A program made the translations under genes and the position numbers. The notes under the pieces were generated by a model. That model did not search any database. It saw nothing but the letters and a program-made list of their open reading frames with translations, and had not been told where the DNA came from. A stretch of 64,000 bases of DNA from Calditrichia bacterium. Its GTDB lineage: Bacteria; Calditrichota; Calditrichia; Calditrichales; J004. Shown piece after piece: positions 53,364 to 62,869 of this stretch (position 1 is its first letter; the number at the start of each line of letters is the position of its first letter). The DNA is taken from NCBI GenBank assembly GCA_020635035.1, contig JACKAO010000003.1, forward strand, positions 310,001 to 374,000, in the 5' to 3' direction.

Positions 53364-54227
53364 ATGACAAAGAATATAATATTAGTTTTGATTGCGGCCC
53401 TGTTTACAGTTTCGTGCAGCCTAAATAAACTGGTTGTTGGTCAGATGACGCCTGTGCTCGAAAAAAGCGCCGATGCTTTATATGAAGAAAGTGATCTGCA
53501 ATTGGCAGAACAAGCACTGGCAGCTAATTTAAAACTGCTGGAAGGATTGTTGAAAAACGATCCTGAAAACGAAGAACTGCATCTGCTTCTTGCCCAGGGA
53601 TATGCGGGTTATGCTCTTGGATTTGTTGAAGATGAAGATCCTAAACGGGCAGCAGGATTTTATCAGCGTGCCTTTAATTTTGGCGTCAATGTTCTCACAG
53701 AACAATTTTATTCTGACTGGCAGTGGTCAAAAGAAAATATCCGTAAATTGGACAGCATTATTGACGACTCCGAAGAAGATGATCTGCCGGAGCTGTTCTG
53801 GACAACATTTGCTCTTGCAGGCCAGATAAACGTTTCACTTAGTGATCCGGCGGCACTAAGCCGTGTTCCCATGATTGAAAAAATGATAACCAAAATTGAG
53901 CAATTGGATGATTCATTTTTTTATGGTACAGTTTATCTAATGAAGGGTGCCATCGCCGGGTTAAAACCAAAAATGCTTGGCGGGAATCCGGAAGTAGCCC
54001 TGGCAAGTTTTAATAAAAACATTGAGATGACCGGTGGAAACTTTTTGCTGAGTTATGTTTATAAAGCAAGGTTTTACGCTGCAAAAACGCTTGATGACCA
54101 ATTATTCGATCAGTTGATCAGCGAAATTGAACAGGCGGAAAACGGACCCAAAGAATTGACGCTTTTTAATCAGATCGCACGAAAAAAAGCTGCCCTGTTA
54201 AAAAGTAAAAAAGAAGATTTATTTTAG
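53364..54227 (+). CDS. TRAP transporter TatT-component lipoprotein
   Basis: 287 residues with a lipoprotein signal (LFTVSCS, Cys18). The rest is helical with TPR-like repeats ('EQALAANLKLLEGLLKNDPENEELHLLLAQGYAGYALGFVEDEDPKRAAGFYQRA', 'GAIAGLKPKMLGGNPEVALASFNKNIEM'). This matches the TatT (T-component) family, which forms a trimer on the periplasmic side and binds TRAP substrate-binding proteins. It sits 56 nt before a DctP-type gene, which supports this reading. The usual membrane subunits (DctQ, DctM) are not in view. Confidence 0.8.
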   Translation: MTKNIILVLIAALFTVSCSLNKLVVGQMTPVLEKSADALYEESDLQLAEQALAANLKLLEGLLKNDPENEELHLLLAQGYAGYALGFVEDEDPKRAAGFYQRAFNFGVNVLTEQFYSDWQWSKENIRKLDSIIDDSEEDDLPELFWTTFALAGQINVSLSDPAALSRVPMIEKMITKIEQLDDSFFYGTVYLMKGAIAGLKPKMLGGNPEVALASFNKNIEMTGGNFLLSYVYKARFYAAKTLDDQLFDQLISEIEQAENGPKELTLFNQIARKKAALLKSKKEDLF

Positions 54228-54283
54228 CATTAGAATCAGCGAAAAAATTAATCAAACAATGTTGATTTGATGAAGGAGTATGA

Positions 54284-55279
54284 ATGAAGTTTAGCAGTAT
54301 TTTTATCCTGTTTTTATCAGTTACTTTAACAATGGCACAATCTAAAATAAAATTTGCAACTTTAGCTCCGGACGGCTCTACCTGGATGAATGTAATGAAT
54401 GATTTCAGTGAGAGTCTTAAGAAAAGAACAAATGGCGAAGTTGAGTTTAAAATATATGCCGGTGGAATTCAGGGTGATGAAAAAGATGTTATAAGAAAAA
54501 TACGTATCGGTCAGTTACACAGTGGTGGTTTTACCGGGGTTGGACTTGGAACAATTCTGCCTGAATCACGCATTTTAGATACACCTTTTCTTTTCCGCAG
54601 CAAGGATGAAGTTGATTATATTGCCAAAAAATTCTTTGATCGATTCTCCAAAGGCTTTGAAGATAAGGGTTATATTCTTTTAGGATGGGCAGAAGTTGGA
54701 TGGGTGTATATCTATACAAATAAAGCCATCAGCGGTGTGGATGATATGAAAGGTGTAAAAATGTGGATGTGGGAAGGTGACCCAATCGCTAAAGCAACAT
54801 TCGAAGCTTTTAACGTAAGCGCAATCCCGCTCTCAATCACGGATGTATTAACTTCTCTTCAAACCGGGCTTATCGATGGAGTGTATACTTCCCCGCTGGC
54901 AAATGTTGCCTTACAATGGTTCACGAAAGTTAAATATGTACTTGATCTGCCATTGGCAAATTCTAATGGTGCGGTTTTAGTTTCCAAAAAAATGTTCAAT
55001 AAACTTACACCGGAACAACAGAAAATTCTGCGGGAAGAAGGTACAAAATATTTCAGCCAGTTAACCAGTCTAAGCAGACAGGATAATGTGACATCACAGA
55101 AAACGATGTCTGACTACGGCATGGTAAAAACGGAATTAAAAGATCCGGCTGTGATTAAGCAATTTGAAGAAATGGGTAAGAAGGCGCGTCAATTGCTTGT
55201 TGGAGAATTATATGATCAGGCTCTTTTAAATGATGTTGAAAGCGCACTCTCAGAATATCGTAAAACCAAATCAAACTAA
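54284..55279 (+). CDS. TRAP transporter solute-binding protein (DctP family)
   Basis: 331 residues: signal peptide (about 1-18, ending TMAQS) and a full DctP domain. Signatures are 'IKFATLAPDGSTWMNVMNDFSE', 'GEVEFKIYAGGIQGDEKDVIRKIRIGQLHSGGFTGVGLG', 'PFLFRSKDEVDYI', 'GVKMWMWEGDPIAKATFEAFNVSAIPLSITDVLTSLQTGLIDGVYTSPLA' and a C-terminal helical lid. The family binds C4-dicarboxylates, sialic acid, sulfonates and related acids; the arginine that clamps the carboxylate is replaced or shifted around 'MWMWEGDP', so I do not name a ligand. It is adjacent to TatT, and no DctQ/DctM genes occur within the window. The ribosome binding site is AAGGAG. Confidence 0.88.
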   Translation: MKFSSIFILFLSVTLTMAQSKIKFATLAPDGSTWMNVMNDFSESLKKRTNGEVEFKIYAGGIQGDEKDVIRKIRIGQLHSGGFTGVGLGTILPESRILDTPFLFRSKDEVDYIAKKFFDRFSKGFEDKGYILLGWAEVGWVYIYTNKAISGVDDMKGVKMWMWEGDPIAKATFEAFNVSAIPLSITDVLTSLQTGLIDGVYTSPLANVALQWFTKVKYVLDLPLANSNGAVLVSKKMFNKLTPEQQKILREEGTKYFSQLTSLSRQDNVTSQKTMSDYGMVKTELKDPAVIKQFEEMGKKARQLLVGELYDQALLNDVESALSEYRKTKSN

Positions 55280-55287
55280 GGATATTC

Positions 55288-56040
55288 ATGCAAAGAGATG
55301 AATTAACGCGGTACCTGGATAATTTTCTTGAGATTGACAAATTCAAAGATCTTTGCCCGAATGGTCTGCAGGTAGAAGGGAGTGCATCCATTGAAAAAGT
55401 TGTTTGCGGTGTAAGTGCTTGTGTTGAGCTTTTTGAAGCTGCCATCCATGAAAAGGCGCAGGCAGTTCTTGTCCATCATGGTCTGATCTGGAATTTTGAA
55501 CGCCCCTTATACAAAGGTGGATATAAAAAAAGGGTGGAGCTGCTTCTGAAAAATAATCTTAACCTTTATGGCTATCACTTACCGCTTGATGCCCACCCGC
55601 ATTATGGAAATAACGCCCTGATTGCTTCTTTACTTAAGCTTGAAAATACAAATCCTTTTGGCGAATACAACGGCATCAATATTGGTTTCAAAGGTGATTT
55701 TCAAAATCAGAATGCTGATACTTTGTTTGATCTGGTTAAAGAAAATATCAATCCCGATGCACTTATTTTTCCTTTTGGTCCAAAGAAAATAGATTCAGTG
55801 GGAATTATAAGCGGTGGTGCACAAAAAGAAGTAAAACAGGCGGTTCTGCAGGGGCTTGACGCCTATATAACTGGCGAAGTCAGCGAGCATATCTACCATT
55901 ACGCCCGCGAAGAAGGGATTCATTTTATCGCTGCGGGACACCACGCAACAGAAGTTTTCGGTGTGCAGGCACTTGGAAAACATATTTCAGAAAGATTTAA
56001 TCTGCAGGTAAAATTTATTAATATTCATAATCCGGTATAG
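55288..56040 (+). CDS. Nif3-like dinuclear metal center protein
   Basis: 250 residues, the usual length for the short NIF3/YbgI family. Metal-binding motifs are LVHHGLIW (His63-His64), 'YHLPLDAHPHYGNNA' (Asp and His near 98-105) and the C-terminal 'AAGHHATEVFGVQAL' (His and Glu near 218-222). The N-terminus with 'LCPNGLQVEG' is typical. Family members form hexameric toroids binding two metals; some act on folate or GTP cyclohydrolase I-like substrates, and the physiological role is generally unknown. It starts 8 nt after the DctP gene and is followed 1 nt later by the methyltransferase, so it lies in this operon, although functional linkage to TRAP transport is doubtful. Confidence 0.92.
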   Translation: MQRDELTRYLDNFLEIDKFKDLCPNGLQVEGSASIEKVVCGVSACVELFEAAIHEKAQAVLVHHGLIWNFERPLYKGGYKKRVELLLKNNLNLYGYHLPLDAHPHYGNNALIASLLKLENTNPFGEYNGINIGFKGDFQNQNADTLFDLVKENINPDALIFPFGPKKIDSVGIISGGAQKEVKQAVLQGLDAYITGEVSEHIYHYAREEGIHFIAAGHHATEVFGVQALGKHISERFNLQVKFINIHNPV

Positions 56041-56041
56041 C

Positions 56042-56857
56042 ATGGAAGTTAAGCAGTATCTTCTTAACACATTAAGAAAAATCCATCTGTTGAATTTCTC
56101 AAACCGTCTTGGTTTTAAATTTAATAATCATAAAGACAATAAAAAGAATCTTGAATTTGCAGGGCGTTACCCCAATGAATCTTTCCCGCCGACTGAAATG
56201 GTTTACGAAGTTTTTGGACGTACCAGCTATGAACGTTATTATTTAAGTGGACAACGTGCAGCCCGTAATCTTGTAAAACTTTTCCAGCAATATTCAGATA
56301 TCGAAGAAAAAAAGATCCTGGAATGGGGGTGTGGTGTCTCACGGATTTTGCGACATTTATCAAAGATGGTAATTAACAGTAAATGCCAGGTTTTTGGAAC
56401 GGATCTTGATGCGGAAATGATTGATTGGAACCGGGACAATCTGAGCGGAATAACATTTAAAACAAATAAACTGTTACCACCCATCGATTTTGAAAATAAT
56501 ACATTTGATATTGTTTATTGTACATCTGTTTTTACACATTTAAAGGAAGACGCCCAGCAACTTTGGATGGCTGAAATTCATCGCATTCTTAAAAAAGATG
56601 GTTTGTTTTTGTTCACAACACATGGCGACTATTATGCAAATGAAAAGCTGAATGCAATGGAATTAAATCGTTATCTTGAAGGTGAATTTGTGTTAAGAGC
56701 TAAAGTTGCTGATGGAAGTAAACTTATGACAACTTTTCAAAGCCCGGATTATGTAAAACAAAAGATGCTGAACGGATTTGAGCTTCTGGAACATAATACC
56801 GATACAAGTTTACAGATTGCCGGAAGCCAGGATATCTGGATTGTTAAAAAAACCTGA
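56042..56857 (+). CDS. Class I SAM-dependent methyltransferase
   Basis: 271 residues. The glycine-rich S-adenosylmethionine site is ILEWGCGVSRILRHL (about 92-106). The acidic residue ending strand 2 is in 'VFGTDLDAEMI' and the post-II motif in 'FDIVYCTSVFTHLKED'. The C-terminal part ('EIHRILKKDGLFLFTTHGD') is the usual methyltransferase type 11/12 ending. The N-terminal ~50 residues are non-catalytic. The start is 1 nt after the Nif3-like stop. The substrate is unknown; polysaccharide or small-molecule O-methylation is common in the family. Confidence 0.88.
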   Translation: MEVKQYLLNTLRKIHLLNFSNRLGFKFNNHKDNKKNLEFAGRYPNESFPPTEMVYEVFGRTSYERYYLSGQRAARNLVKLFQQYSDIEEKKILEWGCGVSRILRHLSKMVINSKCQVFGTDLDAEMIDWNRDNLSGITFKTNKLLPPIDFENNTFDIVYCTSVFTHLKEDAQQLWMAEIHRILKKDGLFLFTTHGDYYANEKLNAMELNRYLEGEFVLRAKVADGSKLMTTFQSPDYVKQKMLNGFELLEHNTDTSLQIAGSQDIWIVKKT

Positions 56858-56871
56858 TACAAAGATTTCTT

Positions 56872-58617
56872 TTAGTAGCCAATTTCAACTACTTCAGATC
56901 TCGGCCCTATGCCGTTTTCATTAAAAGCTTCTATAGCAAAATAATACTTTTTATCCTTGTCCATTGCTGCAAAATAATATTCATTTTTGCCATATACCAT
57001 AATACAGGTATATAATTTATCCGGTTCAATACCACAGTATATATTATAACCTGTTGCATTGTCCAATTGCTGCCATTTTATCCAGGCGTTGCGTAATTCA
57101 CTTTCACCCCTTAAAACCTGGAAATTTGCGACTCTGCCGGGTTGTATTCCGGATCCAATTCCAAATACCCTGAAACCGCTTATCGCAAAGGTTCCGGTTG
57201 GAACATGAATGTTTTCAATTTTCAGGAAGCGTGTTTTAACTGGATCTTCAAACTCTATATAGTCATGCGGTACATCTTTTTTGTTATCACTTTTATCAAC
57301 AAGAATGGACCAGTTCTCACCGTCTGCTGATTGCAGAATTTTATACTGATGGAAAATGTCGTTCTGTTTGCCGATAAGATCCGCATTCTGATCGGCATAG
57401 TTAATCTGGATTGCATAAATGGTGTGGAGTCCGCCAAGGTCGCTTTGCAGAAATTCACCCGGATCAGAACTGTTGGCGCTCCAGTATGTTTGTATATCTT
57501 CATCCACTGCAAAATTAGCATGGTAGCCGCCAAGGGTTGATGATACGGTGACCGGTTTGTTGTAATTAAGAAGCATCCACCCTGTGAATAGCCCATTGTC
57601 AGATTCGTTAGAAGCATTGTAAAAATAATGGGGATAGTCGCCAAAAGCTGTGTTGCAGTAAAGTATATCATCCTTATCAAATCCTGCCGGCCATAAACCG
57701 ATACGACGTTCAAAATTATTTTTTACGGCAATTGTAATTGTCGAAACATGCCACCATTTTCCGGTTTTACCCTGGAAAGTTGCTCCGTGCCCGGCTCCGC
57801 GGGCAAATCCACCGGGTTTATAAGAGAATGGATTGTGGCTCTGATATTTAAATGGACCCAGCGGATTTTCAGAAATGTAAACGCCATCCCCGTATCCGCT
57901 GAATTCTGTTCCGGGGGCGGCATATTGCAGATAGTATTTCCCATTGTGTTTGTTCATCCAGGCGCCTTCGATAAACGGTGATAAAAATGTATTATCTGCA
58001 CGTTCACCAAAACGTTCCCAGCCATGTATATCGTCGTGAAGACGAATCAGTTCCCGGTGTTCACCGACCGGTTGGAAAGTTTTGCGGTTTATTTCCTGGC
58101 CATAGACAGGGTATGTATTACTGGAACCCCAATAGATGTATAAACGCCTGTCATCATCTTCAAAAAAAGCAGGATCCCATGCACCAACCTGAAAGGAATC
58201 AACTGCTTCGCTCCAGCTATCCGTGGTGGGATCAGTACTCATCCACAACGGAAATGTTTTAGTATGAGTTGAACCGATAACAAACAAAGTGTCCTGCAAG
58301 CTGAAAACTGCCGGGGCACATAATTCATCATAGACTTTATGCCATGGTTTCAGGAAAAGCCGCGGCACAAAATTCCAGTCACTAAGGTCTTCACTCCACC
58401 AGTAGCCATATTGATTTGTTGAAAAAAGATAATATTTGTCTTTAAAAAGAGTAATCACAGGATCAGCCGTCGTCCTGTGTTTACCCCATGTTACAAAGTT
58501 TGGTATTGCATTATAGGCATAGTCAATGTTAATCGGATTGCAGTAGGTACGGTTTTGTGCAAAACTTTTTTCACCCAAAAGAATAAGTATCAGAAAAAAT
58601 ATCATAATTATTTTCAT
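56872..58617 (-). CDS. Secreted glycoside hydrolase family 43 with F5/8-type C and Fn3 modules
   Basis: 581 residues from the ATG at 58617, preferred over an in-frame ATG 12 nt upstream because GGAGGTG lies directly before it and the signal peptide (MKIIMIFFLILILLGEKSFAQ) starts there. A five-bladed GH43 catalytic domain covers about 25-320. Its candidate acidic residues are 'TTADPVITLFKDKYYLF' (base), 'GAWDPAFFEDDDRRLYIYWG' (pKa modulator) and 'FIEGAWMNKHNGKYYLQYA' (acid). A discoidin-like carbohydrate-binding module (about 350-475) and an Fn3 module (about 485-575) follow. GH43 enzymes act on arabinose/xylose/galactose-containing plant or algal polysaccharides. No T9SS sorting domain is present, so a periplasmic location is likely. 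It is transcribed after the TonB receptor (63 nt gap), a plausible glycan-use pair. Confidence 0.88.
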   Translation of the reverse strand: MKIIMIFFLILILLGEKSFAQNRTYCNPINIDYAYNAIPNFVTWGKHRTTADPVITLFKDKYYLFSTNQYGYWWSEDLSDWNFVPRLFLKPWHKVYDELCAPAVFSLQDTLFVIGSTHTKTFPLWMSTDPTTDSWSEAVDSFQVGAWDPAFFEDDDRRLYIYWGSSNTYPVYGQEINRKTFQPVGEHRELIRLHDDIHGWERFGERADNTFLSPFIEGAWMNKHNGKYYLQYAAPGTEFSGYGDGVYISENPLGPFKYQSHNPFSYKPGGFARGAGHGATFQGKTGKWWHVSTITIAVKNNFERRIGLWPAGFDKDDILYCNTAFGDYPHYFYNASNESDNGLFTGWMLLNYNKPVTVSSTLGGYHANFAVDEDIQTYWSANSSDPGEFLQSDLGGLHTIYAIQINYADQNADLIGKQNDIFHQYKILQSADGENWSILVDKSDNKKDVPHDYIEFEDPVKTRFLKIENIHVPTGTFAISGFRVFGIGSGIQPGRVANFQVLRGESELRNAWIKWQQLDNATGYNIYCGIEPDKLYTCIMVYGKNEYYFAAMDKDKKYYFAIEAFNENGIGPRSEVVEIGY

Positions 58618-58680
58618 CTGCACCTCCATCTTTGTTTTGCACGGTAATTAAACTACATATTTAACCAGTTTAGTTCTGTC

Positions 58681-61086
58681 TTAAAAATTTGTACTTAATG
58701 ATAAGATAAAATTCCTGCCGGCTGCTGCTATACCGGAGCTGTATGGACGGTAGCGCTGATCAGTAATGTTTTCTATACCCGCGCTGAGTGAAAGATTTTC
58801 TGCAAATGGATACACGGCTTTAAAATTGAGTGTATACCACCCGGGTGAATAGGGATTTCCATTGCTGTCAGTTGCATAAATCTCGGTTTTACCTTTTTCT
58901 TCTTCCGGCATATCTTTATAGTCTTTTTTGCCGCTATACTGGGCATAAAGTTGCATATCCAGACGGTTTACGATCCAGTTTAAACGGGATACGCCAAACC
59001 AGGGCGGTGCGTGCCGGGAAGGACTCTTTGAACCATCATCAAGCTCTTCTTCACCTTTCTGATAGTTTAAATCTGTGGAAAAAGTCAGACCTTGTGTCAG
59101 TTTTATTTCAACTCCGGCCTGCACTCCATACACAGTTGTACGCGCGGCATTCTGGATAGCCTGGACCTGGCTTAAAGTCCCGTCATATACAATGGAATCA
59201 AGACCGTCTAATTTAAAATCTCTGCGTACAAGTGCATTTTCAAGAATTGTATAATAGGCAGTTAGATCCACTTTGATCAGGTCACCCCAAATATGAGCAA
59301 TTCCAAAATCAGCATTATAGGCGTATTCTGATTCCAGCTCCGGGTTAGGTACAACGACCGAACCCGGTTCTGAATCAAACACTTTTCCCATATCATCCAC
59401 ATTGGGTGAGCGGAATGCTGTCGCCAAATTGCTGCTGATAATCCATTCTTTTGCAGGACGATAAACAAATCCCAGGCTGCCGGTTAGAGCACCATTATTT
59501 ATTTCTGCATCGCTAAACGGGAACGGATAGAAGGTCGTGTCAAATTCAGCACTCAATGTAAATTGATTGTAGCGTAAGCCGCTTTGCATAGTTAACCGGT
59601 CTGAAAAAATATGTTCGTCCGTTATGTAAACAGCGTATGAAGCCCAGTCGGATTGCGGATAGCGTGACGGTCCGGGAGATTTTAAGTCGTTGGCAATATT
59701 CTCATTTGTACCCGTTGATGTAATCTTATTCCAAACCGTTTCCACACCGTAATAAAGGGTGTTATCGCTGTTAACCGACTTGGTAAAATCCAGGTTTGCA
59801 GACCAGGCATCAACTTCTTCTGTCCGGATTTCACGAGCATTTTTATTTATATCCCTGCTGATTCTGCTTTCTTCAAAATTTTGCACAGCTAGTCGAACTG
59901 CAGCCTGATCAAAAAAGTGTGATTTCCCTGAATAAACTGCACTCAGATTATTCATCATCCATTTTTGCGGACCATAACTCCATTCACCATAACGGGGAAG
60001 ACCGTTTCGGTAACGGATGTGCCTGTCGTAGCGTGCATAGGCAGACGTTTCCGAATAATGGAATCCATATTGCAAATCCCATATATCTGATGGTTTATAG
60101 CGAACTTTTTGCATCAGATTTATTTGAGAATAAGCGGAAGGCTTTTGCACCTGCGGATCATCATTGTGAATAATTACATCGGTACTATCCTGCCGTTGAA
60201 CATAGAATGGGCGCAGATATTCAGGCGGTCCGTCACTGCCCATGCGTAAATCACCAAAATTATTGTTTGAAATACTTGTAACCATTGCCCAACTACGGCT
60301 GCCAACACGAATGTCAAAATGAGCTGTCTGCTCCTGGTTTGCAGATGAATAGCGCGTTAATCCGCGTCCCTTTATAAGGAGATTATCCGCCAGTGAAAAC
60401 TGCGGTGTTAATGTTTGAAAACTCATTACCCCGCCAATCGCATCACTCCCGTAAATAACAGATCCCGGACCGAATAAAATCTCAGTGTTTTCCATGCAAA
60501 AAGGATCCAATGAAATAACATTTTGGATATTACCACCACGAAAAATGGCTGTATTCATACGGACGCCATCCACGGTGTAAAGAAGCCTGTTTGTCGCAAA
60601 TCCCCGGATCATCGGACTTCCGCCGCCTTGCTGACTTTTTTGTATATATACATTTCCGGATATGTTCAGCAGATCGGCAGCAGTTTGCGGATTTTGAAGC
60701 TGAATATCAATCGGCGCAATGGTTAATATTTTTGCTGGTATGTTATCTGAAACCTGGTTCCAGCGTGTCGCTGAAACGACTACATTATCACTGCTGAACG
60801 GATCAGCAGTCATATAAAAAAGAAAATCTATATCTTTTAGTTTTTTATAACTGACAAGTTCTGTTTTATAGCCCAGACGGTGTATTTCAATATCACCGGC
60901 GTTGTTAAAACTGCTTATATCTGCCTGCCCCGAAATATTAGTAGTTGCATAGACATTAGTACTGATGCTTACTAAGGTTACTAATTCGAGCGGTTCATTT
61001 GTTTCTTTGTCTTTAACGGTTATCGTCTGAGAAAAGGAAAAACACACGAATCCTGTTAAAAACAAAAGCCCGATAAATCTTTTCAT
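58681..61086 (-). CDS. TonB-dependent outer-membrane receptor
   Basis: 801 residues. A signal peptide (about 1-20) is followed by a carboxypeptidase-regulatory-like domain (about 22-95) and a plug domain (about 105-230: 'DNVVVSATRWNQVSDNIPAKILTI', 'GGGSPMIRGFATNRLLYTVDGVRMN', 'IYGSDAIGGVMSF'). The barrel extends to the C-terminus ('ILSLSTNF', ending in Phe). The plug motifs resemble the heme/hemoglobin-type TonB receptors (MIRGF, VDGVRMN), but such similarity does not fix the ligand. It takes up a large or scarce ligand using proton-motive energy from ExbBD-TonB, which are not in view. The gene is followed by GH43 on the same strand and preceded by a small exported protein (67 nt). Confidence 0.9.
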   Translation of the reverse strand: MKRFIGLLFLTGFVCFSFSQTITVKDKETNEPLELVTLVSISTNVYATTNISGQADISSFNNAGDIEIHRLGYKTELVSYKKLKDIDFLFYMTADPFSSDNVVVSATRWNQVSDNIPAKILTIAPIDIQLQNPQTAADLLNISGNVYIQKSQQGGGSPMIRGFATNRLLYTVDGVRMNTAIFRGGNIQNVISLDPFCMENTEILFGPGSVIYGSDAIGGVMSFQTLTPQFSLADNLLIKGRGLTRYSSANQEQTAHFDIRVGSRSWAMVTSISNNNFGDLRMGSDGPPEYLRPFYVQRQDSTDVIIHNDDPQVQKPSAYSQINLMQKVRYKPSDIWDLQYGFHYSETSAYARYDRHIRYRNGLPRYGEWSYGPQKWMMNNLSAVYSGKSHFFDQAAVRLAVQNFEESRISRDINKNAREIRTEEVDAWSANLDFTKSVNSDNTLYYGVETVWNKITSTGTNENIANDLKSPGPSRYPQSDWASYAVYITDEHIFSDRLTMQSGLRYNQFTLSAEFDTTFYPFPFSDAEINNGALTGSLGFVYRPAKEWIISSNLATAFRSPNVDDMGKVFDSEPGSVVVPNPELESEYAYNADFGIAHIWGDLIKVDLTAYYTILENALVRRDFKLDGLDSIVYDGTLSQVQAIQNAARTTVYGVQAGVEIKLTQGLTFSTDLNYQKGEEELDDGSKSPSRHAPPWFGVSRLNWIVNRLDMQLYAQYSGKKDYKDMPEEEKGKTEIYATDSNGNPYSPGWYTLNFKAVYPFAENLSLSAGIENITDQRYRPYSSGIAAAGRNFILSLSTNF

Positions 61087-61152
61087 AATGCCATACTCAG
61101 GTTAATGTTTATAGATATTCGTTGAATTAATAATACGTGGAATAGACTCTGT

Positions 61153-61692
61153 TTAAACTGTGCGCGGAGGGGGAAAAGGGGGGACAAGAAAGTAGTTTGC
61201 TTTCTTATCTGCAAATTTATTCAAAATTATATCAGGTGATTCCTGCGTATTTTCCCAGTCATGCGTCTGCAGGATATAAAGTAATGAATAATAAGCAAGA
61301 AGCTTTTTTTGGTTATCTTTACGGATCGGATCCCGACCGAAATATTCAGCAGTCATTTCTTCAAGCCGGTTATTGAGTTCTGTCTCCTTTTGATCTAACC
61401 AGCACCAGTAATAAACACTGTCCGGTGTAACTTTGGATTTTACCAGGTCGTACATCTGACCTTTGTATTCAAATTCTTCATCATGTTCCCAATCCAGCTG
61501 CAGGGCTGCTTCAGTATGACTGAGCTTTATTTGGACGAGCAGCTCTTCATCAATTCCGGAAATTATGCAGGCCTTAACTTCTTTTTTTAAAGAATACATC
61601 CTGTATTGCATTAAACCGAAAGTGGAAATTGCCGGAGCTGCCAGGCAGACCATCAGCAAAAATGCCGATATTTTATGACGGATTAGATTCAT
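61153..61692 (-). CDS. Small exported or membrane-anchored protein of unknown function
   Basis: 179 residues. One N-terminal hydrophobic segment (about 9-30, 'ISAFLLMVCLAAPAISTFGLMQY') is followed by a charged soluble region with 'LDWEHDEEFEYKGQMYDLVKSKVTPDSVYYWCWLDQKETELNNRLEEM'. I do not recognise the family. The C-terminus ends VPPFPPPRTV, a proline-rich tail. It is 67 nt upstream of the TonB receptor on the same strand and presumably in the same operon. In related genomes small proteins next to TonB receptors often accompany ligand handling, but this one has no clear ligand motif. Confidence 0.6.
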   Translation of the reverse strand: MNLIRHKISAFLLMVCLAAPAISTFGLMQYRMYSLKKEVKACIISGIDEELLVQIKLSHTEAALQLDWEHDEEFEYKGQMYDLVKSKVTPDSVYYWCWLDQKETELNNRLEEMTAEYFGRDPIRKDNQKKLLAYYSLLYILQTHDWENTQESPDIILNKFADKKANYFLVPPFPPPRTV

Positions 61693-61765
61693 GGATTTTG
61701 ATATGGAATCATTGAAAAAAAATAATATTACTTAATGAATTAAAATGCTCAAAAAAAAAACTGGC

Positions 61766-62122
61766 TTAATCTGTTTTTTTATTATAGCCGTTTTTACCAT
61801 AAGGATTCAGTTCTTCGAGATACATCTCTTCCAGGGCTTTCAATTCCCTGGTGTGATCCAATTTTTTCTCGTCATCTTTTTCCAATTCGGCGACGATTTC
61901 ATAGGTAAAAGTATCTTCACCGAATTTGCGCCAATCCGCCTGGAGTTCCTTGTTGGGATGGGCGCCAGTTTTTAGCTGCATGCGTTGACGATTCCATATG
62001 GCATTCAGATCGTTACTGCTGCCGATAAATATTTTGTTGTTAGCATTGTTTTTAATCCGGAAAACTCCCATCGGAGCAGAATGCTGTTTATAATCTTCTT
62101 TTAATTCTTTTCGTGTCTTCAT
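61766..62122 (-). CDS. GIY-YIG nuclease-fold protein
   Basis: 118 residues with 'MGVFRIKNNANNKIFIGSSNDLNAIWNRQRMQLKTG' at about 18-53. GVF and IFIG correspond to the GIY and YIG strands, and 'IWNRQRMQL' supplies the helix with the conserved arginine. A downstream acidic residue lies in 'YEIVAELEKDDEKK', and the tail 'PYGKNGYNKK' is typical. It belongs to the small stand-alone GIY-YIG group often annotated as LuxR-adjacent or hypothetical nuclease. With the tyrosines of both motifs replaced by Phe (GVF, IFIG), activity is uncertain. It stands between the small exported protein and the Nudix gene, all on the minus strand. Confidence 0.8.
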   Translation of the reverse strand: MKTRKELKEDYKQHSAPMGVFRIKNNANNKIFIGSSNDLNAIWNRQRMQLKTGAHPNKELQADWRKFGEDTFTYEIVAELEKDDEKKLDHTRELKALEEMYLEELNPYGKNGYNKKTD

Positions 62123-62180
62123 GATTTCTTCCTAAATAGTCAGATTTTATTTACAGGTTTCATATTAAGATGTTTCATAA

Positions 62181-62705
62181 TTATTTCGTATAATTAAAAT
62201 AATAATCCAAGACACCCAATTGCAGGGTAAAGATTTTACCGGGAGATTCTTCAAAGAGTTTTTGCAGATCCGCTTTCTTCATCCAGTGAATGTCACGGCA
62301 TTCACTGTTTTGTGCTACAGGTTCTTTGTTTTCAACTTCACAGATAAAAACAAAACCAATCCATGGTTTGCCACCTTTAAATTGCTGCTGACAACAAAAA
62401 GGAACAAAAGCAAAAGAACCGTCATCGTTAGGGGAATGTTCTCTTGTTTTTATATCCGGTTTAATTTTTAAAACCTGTAACCCTGTTTCTTCTTTTACTT
62501 CACGCCTTAGTGCTTCGTACACATTTTCATAGCGATCAATCCACCCGGCCGGAATTTCCAATGTACCGGAGTAGATAGGATCCCACTGTGGTTTCCAGCG
62601 GGTTTGTACCAGGATTTCTGTTTCTCCGCCATGCTGTCTTTCGATGATGGCGGATACAACAGGGATTGAAATGTTAAGTTTATCAAGATCTATTTTTTGA
62701 GCCAT
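62181..62705 (-). CDS. Nudix hydrolase
   Basis: 174 residues. The Nudix box G-x5-E-x7-REUxEExGU is complete: GWIDRYENVYEALRREVKEETGL, with G at about residue 53 and the REVKEETG core at about 67-74. 'STNVxxx' replacements are absent. The N-terminus with 'VVSAIIERQHGGETEILVQTRWKPQWDPIYSGTLEIPAGWID' is like hydrolases of ADP-ribose or other nucleoside diphosphate derivatives. Cytoplasmic, with magnesium at the Nudix glutamates. It is the first gene of the minus-strand run leading to the GIY-YIG protein (58 nt). The substrate is unknown. Confidence 0.9.
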   Translation of the reverse strand: MAQKIDLDKLNISIPVVSAIIERQHGGETEILVQTRWKPQWDPIYSGTLEIPAGWIDRYENVYEALRREVKEETGLQVLKIKPDIKTREHSPNDDGSFAFVPFCCQQQFKGGKPWIGFVFICEVENKEPVAQNSECRDIHWMKKADLQKLFEESPGKIFTLQLGVLDYYFNYTK

Positions 62706-62869
62706 TCTAACATTTGTCCTTTTGATATTGTTACTCCAATAATATTGTTTTTTCGTGTTTGATCAAAAAGTAAAACTTTAAAATGAAAACTTTTTAATCA
62801 TTAAAAAAGAATTTTTATTACTGAAGACTAGTTATAAACGAATTGTAACGACAGTCAATCAGGGATAAT

